Positions 59,849 through 64,000 of a stretch of 64,000 nt of DNA are shown one piece after another (position 1 is the stretch's first letter; the number at the start of each line of letters is the position of its first letter). The notes below the pieces were generated by a model. That model made no database searches, was not told where the DNA came from, and worked only from the letters and a program-made list of their open reading frames with translations. The position numbers and the translations under genes were made by a program. Origin of the DNA: CBDCYS01 sp965226185. GTDB taxonomy: Bacteria; Acidobacteriota; Terriglobia; Bryobacterales; UBA6623. The stretch is from contig CBDDCT010000005.1 of assembly GCA_965226185.1 (NCBI GenBank), positions 434,001 to 498,000 of the forward strand, read 5' to 3'.

Positions 59849-60703
59849 ATGAAACGGCCAGCCATCGGCGTTCCGGCATCTCGTTCAACAATGGGATTCA
59901 AGACCATGCATCTTCGGCTTCAAGACAAAGTGGCGCTGGTGGCCGGCGCCGGCTCGGTTGGGCCGGGATGGGGGAATGGCAAAGCCACCGCCGTGCTGTT
60001 CGCCCGGGAAGGCGCGAAGATCTTTGCGGTTGACATCAACGCCGCCGCCGCGGATGAGACCAGAGACATCATCCAGGCCGAGGGCGGGGCTTGCGAGTCC
60101 TATCGGGCCGACGTCACCGTAGCAGATCAGGTCCGGGCCATGGCTGCTGCTTGCGTCGAGCGTTTCGGGAGAGTCGATGTTCTTCAGAATAACGTCGGAG
60201 GTTCGTTGCCCGGCGGGGCCGTGGAGATGTCGGAGGAAGACTGGGACGCGCAAATGCGCTTCAACCTCAAGAGCGTCTTTCTGACTTGCAAGTACGTCCT
60301 TCCGGTGATGGAGCTGCAGGGCCGGGGAGCGATCGTCAACGTTGGCTCCATTGCCGGCGTTCGATACCTGGGCCGCGACATGGCCGCCTACTACGCCGCC
60401 AAGGGTGGTCTGCTTCAGTTCACGAAAGCGACGGCGATGCGCTACGTCAAACAAGGAATTCGCTGCAATTGCGTCATCCCCGGACTCATGCACACGCCGC
60501 TCGTCGCCCACCGCATCGCCGATCAGTACGGTGACGGCAACGTGGAAGAAGCGGTTGCAAAGCGCGATGCCATGTGCCCGAGCGGAAAGATGGGAGATGC
60601 CTGGGACGTGGCCTACGCTTCGCTCTACCTGGCATCAGACGAGGCGAAATATGTCACCGCCACCGAACTGCTCGTGGACGGCGGGCTCTCGGCGAAATTC
60701 TGA
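59849..60703 (+). CDS. Short-chain dehydrogenase/reductase
   Basis: 284 residues from ATG 59849, or 265 from ATG 59906 (HLRLQDKVALVAGAGSVGPG), where family similarity begins and which I think likelier. Cofactor motif VAGAGSVGPGWGNG is a variant of TGxxxGxG, and VLQNNVGGS replaces the usual NNAG. Catalytic Ser in VNVGSIAG and the pair YYAAK are present. TELLVDGG closes the fold. Substrate unknown. It follows the methyltransferase-like gene by 46 bp, and the two may share a transcript. Confidence 0.85.
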   Translation: MKRPAIGVPASRSTMGFKTMHLRLQDKVALVAGAGSVGPGWGNGKATAVLFAREGAKIFAVDINAAAADETRDIIQAEGGACESYRADVTVADQVRAMAAACVERFGRVDVLQNNVGGSLPGGAVEMSEEDWDAQMRFNLKSVFLTCKYVLPVMELQGRGAIVNVGSIAGVRYLGRDMAAYYAAKGGLLQFTKATAMRYVKQGIRCNCVIPGLMHTPLVAHRIADQYGDGNVEEAVAKRDAMCPSGKMGDAWDVAYASLYLASDEAKYVTATELLVDGGLSAKF

Positions 60704-60766
60704 CTGGCGGCCAGGCGAGTCAGCGCGCGACGCTTGTATCTTCACTGGCGCCCTCGGGGCGGGCGT

Positions 60767-61897
60767 TTACTCGACGAATAGCCCGGCAACATCCAAGGGC
60801 ATCTCTCCCAAATCGAGGGAACCCGTGTTGATCATCATTGCCAGAATCACCTGGGAATCGGGATAGATCACAAGCCGCGCTTTCCCTCCGACGGAACTGC
60901 CTCCGTGTCCAACCTGGCGGCGGCCCCGGTCGTCCTCGCTGCTGCGCCAGCCGATGCCGTAGCCGGTTGATTTGCCGTCCGTCGTTCGCTGCGGGGTGAG
61001 CAGCAGTTCCACCGTCTTGGGTTTCAGGAGCCCGCCGCTGATGATGCCCCGGCCAAAGCGCAGAAGGTCCCCGGCTGTCGAGATAAAGCCGCCCCCGGCC
61101 CACTTGTAACTGTTATCAGCGTAGGGCGCGTTTTCCCAGACCCCGGCGTCTCTGCGTTCATAGAAACGGGTTCGGTACGGAATCACCTGGTCCGTGTGGT
61201 CGGCACTTGTGTTCTTCATGCCCAGGGGATCAAAAACATTCTCTTGCATATAGGAAAGGAAATCCTGTCCTGACGCCCCCTCGACCACGGCGCTGAGAAG
61301 GTTGAATCCGTGGCTCGAGTAACTATACTTTTCTCCCGGCTCGAACAACAAAGGGTCGTCTTGAAACAGCTCCAGGCCCGCCGCGACCGAGTCGTAGTGG
61401 CGCGTATTGAACATCTCCGACTCAGCTCCGGGCAGATAGCCGCGAATTCCGGCCAGATGTCCGCCAAGCAGACGGGCCGTGATCGGGTAACGCTTTTTCG
61501 GAAACGAAGGAACATACTTTTGCACCGGGGCATCCAAATCGAGTTTGCCCTGTTCGTAGAGCAGACCGGCCGCTGCGGAAGTCAGCGACTTCGACACGCT
61601 TCCGATGCGCATCTTGGTGTGGGGCCGGACCGGCACGCGGTTCTCCAGATCCGCCATCCCGAAGCCTTGCGACCAAACGATCTCTCCGTCGGCCATGACG
61701 GCGATGGTGAGACCGGGTGCGTCGTGCTCGGCCAGCCATACTTTGACAAGTTCGCGGGCTTCGGCGGCCGCTGATGAGAAGTCGCGGCTGGCGTGACCGG
61801 CAGCAGCCGCCGATTGAGCGACGAGTGGCGTCCCGGCGACAAACCACGGACTTGCAATCAGGAGAACCAGCAGAGGTGCAATTTTTCGCTGCGTCAC
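60767..61897 (-). CDS. Exported serine beta-lactamase-family hydrolase
   Basis: 376 residues from GTG 61897 with AGGAG five bases upstream. Signal peptide LLVLLIASPWFVAGTPLVAQS. Class C/penicillin-binding-protein-like motifs: SVSK (Ser100, Lys103), YSSHG as the YxN-type element and GHGGSSVGG in place of KTG. LLGGHLAGIRGY and FDPLGMKNTSADH are typical of the family. Many members are esterases or D-aminopeptidases rather than beta-lactamases, and resistance should not be assumed. Convergent with the SDR. Confidence 0.88.
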   Translation of the reverse strand: MTQRKIAPLLVLLIASPWFVAGTPLVAQSAAAAGHASRDFSSAAAEARELVKVWLAEHDAPGLTIAVMADGEIVWSQGFGMADLENRVPVRPHTKMRIGSVSKSLTSAAAGLLYEQGKLDLDAPVQKYVPSFPKKRYPITARLLGGHLAGIRGYLPGAESEMFNTRHYDSVAAGLELFQDDPLLFEPGEKYSYSSHGFNLLSAVVEGASGQDFLSYMQENVFDPLGMKNTSADHTDQVIPYRTRFYERRDAGVWENAPYADNSYKWAGGGFISTAGDLLRFGRGIISGGLLKPKTVELLLTPQRTTDGKSTGYGIGWRSSEDDRGRRQVGHGGSSVGGKARLVIYPDSQVILAMMINTGSLDLGEMPLDVAGLFVE

Positions 61898-62117
61898 TTT
61901 TCTCTCCTAACGCGGACCAGCCGCAAGGAAAAAGGGCTTCGGCGGCCGCTGCCGTCGTGGGCATGTTTTCGGGCGAGGACTGCGGGTCTGACGCCGCGGC
62001 TCTGATCGGCGCCCCGAAATTTTCTGCCCGAACACGACAGGATTTCAGTATAGGCGGACTGACAAACCCGGAAAGCTTCCGGGCTGACAGGGGGCGGGAT
62101 TTCGTGTGTCAACGCCA

Positions 62118-62157
62118 AGTAGAAATGTCCTATTCGCTGCCATGTAGAAATGTCCGG
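62118..62157 (+). repeat. Direct repeats at the left end of the ISNCY-type remnant
   Basis: Two copies of GTAGAAATGTCC (62119-62130 and 62144-62155) about 25 bp apart. The GGACATTTCTAC motif is typical of the ends of this transposon group, so this probably marks the surviving end of the element. Confidence 0.65.
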
Positions 62158-62507
62158 TTGAGGCCAGGTGGCTGGAGGGGCGGTGGTAGAGTGATGGCTG
62201 TCGAGGGCCGGGTCGCGCCGGCTTTCCAAGTCCGAGGCCGCAGCGACGGGGCTGGCTCCGAAGCAAGCGGCTGATCGACACGACCCTCTGGCGTTGCCGT
62301 CAGAGGGTTTTGTGTTTGTCGACTCCGCGGCCCCGCCCTGCCGCGCTGGGGACCGCCGGCCAGCCTGCGCCTCAGCGGATCGTGCGTTCCTGGCGGGGAT
62401 TGCTTTGGTGAAGTCTCGGAGCTGAGGCCTTGGGCTTCGACAACGCCACGATCGCCGGGCGCCTTTTGCCCGGCGCTCCCCATGGAATCTTGGTTGGGCG
62501 GCGAGCC

Positions 62508-63518
62508 CTAGGTAGAGTCCGGCCCATCGGCCGGACGGGTGCCGGAAGCTCGCGCCGCCTTCCACACCGGCGGGCTCTTTTTCAGATCGAACTCGTCCAT
62601 CCAGTTGCTGCCACGCCGGCGGGGAGTGCGGCGAGCCTTCTCGACCGGCGCGGCAGCGGGCTCTGGCTCTACCTGGGCGCTTGCGGGCTGGGGCCGCGCC
62701 AGACAGCGCTTCAGAGCCAGTTCGTGCTTGCCGAAGCGTGCCGCCAGGTTGCCGTCCAGACGGCTCTCCAGCCGCACCTTCCCGCCCCGCAGGCCGGGCA
62801 CAATGGCCTGGCGGCCGATTTGATAGAGCTTTCCCTGGAAGCGAATCGTGTAGTCGTTGGCGACCCGCCGGGTCTCGACGTGACTCAGCGCCGAGTCCAG
62901 ATCGTGCTCGGGCCCCAGCTCGCGATGAGCTTCCTCGGGGTGGGCCGGGGTGACCCGCAACGTGGCGTTCCACCAGGGCAGAAACTCGCTCTCCAGATAG
63001 GCGTTGGCTTGCTTGATCGTGCTGGCCCCGGCGACCCGCAGGCCCTTCACCAGGCGGTCCTGGGCCGTGCGGAAACCGCGCTCGACACGGCCCTTGGCTT
63101 GCGGCGAATAGGCCAGGATTGATTCGATTCCCAGCTCCTCGAGCGCCCGCCCGATCTGAGTGGGAGGCAGGGTTTTGGGGTCCTCGCCGGCGCTGTTTTT
63201 GGGCGTATTGACAAACAAGCTGGCGCGGTCGGTGTAGAAGGCCGGGGGCCGGCCGTTTTTCTCCAGATAAGTCTTCAGCAAACGGCGGTTCTCCGCGCTG
63301 GAGTCGTGCCCGGCGAAGCGCGCCAGCAACTCGCTGCTGGCGTCGTCGATCATCCCGATCAGGTACAGCTTCTCGCCGCGTCCTTCCAGCCAGTCGTGCT
63401 CGGATGGCCAAGCGGTAGAGCGCTGGCTAAGAAACCCAGCGAGCGTTTCCAGTCGGCGGTCAACTTCCGAACCGCTCTTCAGGGCGTGCCGCGGCCCCTC
63501 CCCCAGGGGCCACCTCAA
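62508..63518 (-). pseudogene. ISNCY-type transposase, N-terminus missing
   Basis: 336 residues, but family similarity only starts at about residue 43 (EHDWLEGRGEKLYLIGMID, DDASSELLARFAGHDSS). It continues through LEKNGRPPAFYTDRASLF, AYSPQAKGRVERGFRTAQDR and a C-terminal FQGKLYQIG. These give the catalytic Asp, Asp and Glu of the integrase core. The helix-turn-helix region of about 130 residues that normally precedes the core is replaced by unrelated codons, so the break is near 63400. Low-complexity Ala/Pro and a basic tail end the protein. Not expected to transpose. Confidence 0.82.
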
Positions 63519-63762
63519 CAGAGGGGCGGAGCGCCCGGCCCATCTCCCCGGGCTGAGAGCATGGCGGCTCCGCGGCCAACATCGGAAGCGCGGACCGCTG
63601 ACTCTTCAGCCTCCTCACTCCCAGTCAATCAGACCAGGCCGGCTGCATCAGCGGCCCCCCAGCAGGTCACGCAGCTCTCGCGAATGAGACCCGTTGGGTC
63701 ACGGAAGAAAAAGAAGGTTTCGTGGTCCAAGGCCTTACAGGATTTGTTGTGGCCCTGGGGCT
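63519..63762. other. Region beyond the transposase break, no gene
   Basis: No coding sequence supported. Short frames run in both directions without domains. Confidence 0.4.
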
Positions 63763-63910
63763 AACCCGCTGATCTCACCACGTGGCGCGGCGAAGCGCGT
63801 GAGAGGCCCGTCAGCACGAGGCTCGCGCCGCTTGACGACCTCCGCTTCATCAAAAATGAGTACTTGACTCTACGTTGAGCACGGCGAGCAAGCGCGAAGT
63901 GATGGCGGGG
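63763..63910 (-). repeat. Dispersed repeat, family C, copy 2
   Basis: Reverse-complement copy of 16380-16522, sharing GCGTGAGAGGC, GCGCCGCTTGACGA and TTGAGCACGGCGAGCAAG blocks with several substitutions. The last 90 bp of the window beyond it are AT-richer and show nothing recognisable. Confidence 0.78.
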
Positions 63911-64000
63911 TTGTCGTGCAATCATTTGCCGGTAGGGTGTTTCGAGGAGATCTAGATCTTGTCAGGTATAGTATCGTAGGACATTGGTATAGGTCCTCGA

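Noticed and set aside
61894..63411. Minus-strand open frame of 505 codons across the transposase remnant
   Set aside because: It is one phase off the transposase frame and has Arg/Gly/Pro-rich composition with no motif.
63400..63455. tRNA-like wording (GGCCAAGCGGTAGAGCGCTGG) next to the transposase break
   Set aside because: The following stem has a 9-nt loop, no T-loop consensus and no matching acceptor stem is found, so it is not a tRNA gene.
1..64000. CRISPR arrays, rRNA and tRNA genes
   Set aside because: No regularly spaced identical repeats with unique spacers and no rRNA-like blocks were seen. A tRNA scan was not possible by eye, so a small tRNA gene could be missed.

Overview
The window is 64 kb of high-GC bacterial chromosome with no rRNA, tRNA or CRISPR array that I can see. 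Several things suggest a Gram-negative Acidobacteriota lineage close to Solibacter/Bryobacterales. These are the rpsF-rpsR-rplI block joined to pth, rplY, prs and ispE; squalene genes hpnC-hpnD-hpnE; Tat-exported Gfo/Idh/MocA dehydrogenases; sulfatase remnants; a PhoD-like lipoprotein; and many dispersed palindromic repeats. This placement is an inference from remembered family distributions and needs a database search.

Layout. 1-12.3 kb: a partial secreted M29 aminopeptidase, a PhoD-like phosphatase lipoprotein, an exported nucleoside hydrolase, an NTF2-fold protein, a mismatched ABC pair (sugar-type permease plus leaderless cobalamin-type binding protein), xerD, a membrane protein behind a near-consensus promoter and a long leader, and a membrane glycosyltransferase. 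12.6-19.0 kb: a housekeeping run on the minus strand, read apt, ispE, prs, rplY, pth, rpsF, rpsR, rplI, SDR, with several 4-base overlaps; its ribosomal proteins carry long low-complexity tails. 19.4-23.4 kb: an FtsX-type ABC exporter pair divergent from a tesA-like lipase lipoprotein. 23.5-27.7 kb: a formamidase gene cut by a 530-bp terminal-inverted-repeat element, an alpha/beta hydrolase and a Tat-exported oxidoreductase. 27.9-36.7 kb: a large Lhr helicase, a two-domain LolA-like/TlpA-like protein, an NfrB-like glycosyltransferase with a C-terminal c-di-GMP-type MshEN domain, and a MazEF-like toxin-antitoxin pair.

36.7-40.0 kb holds hpnE, hpnD and hpnC, which together convert farnesyl diphosphate to squalene. 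40-49 kb is a decaying, mobile-element-rich zone: a sulfatase fragment, a LamG-like protein, a luciferase-like oxidoreductase, an IS1182-type element with a nonsense codon near the transposase end, an IS91-type transposase-integrase pair, and a frameshifted, 5'-truncated sulfatase. 49-57 kb: a second Tat Gfo/Idh/MocA protein, an orphan VapB-type antitoxin, a GH15 enzyme, a Tat metallophosphoesterase, a nucleotide-sugar dehydrogenase, an intact HicBA pair against a truncated BrnT with intact BrnA, and an exported NHL-repeat protein. 57.3-64 kb: an IS1380-type element with clear target duplication, a membrane methyltransferase-like protein, an SDR, a serine beta-lactamase-family hydrolase and a 5'-truncated ISNCY-type transposase.

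I did not find a convincing wholly new multi-gene system. The strongest unusual signals are the exactly reconstructable insertion in the formamidase gene, the tailed ribosomal proteins, the c-di-GMP-type domain fusion, the inverted repeat that can hide the ribosome site of the IS91-associated integrase, and several repeat families that recur tens of kilobases apart.
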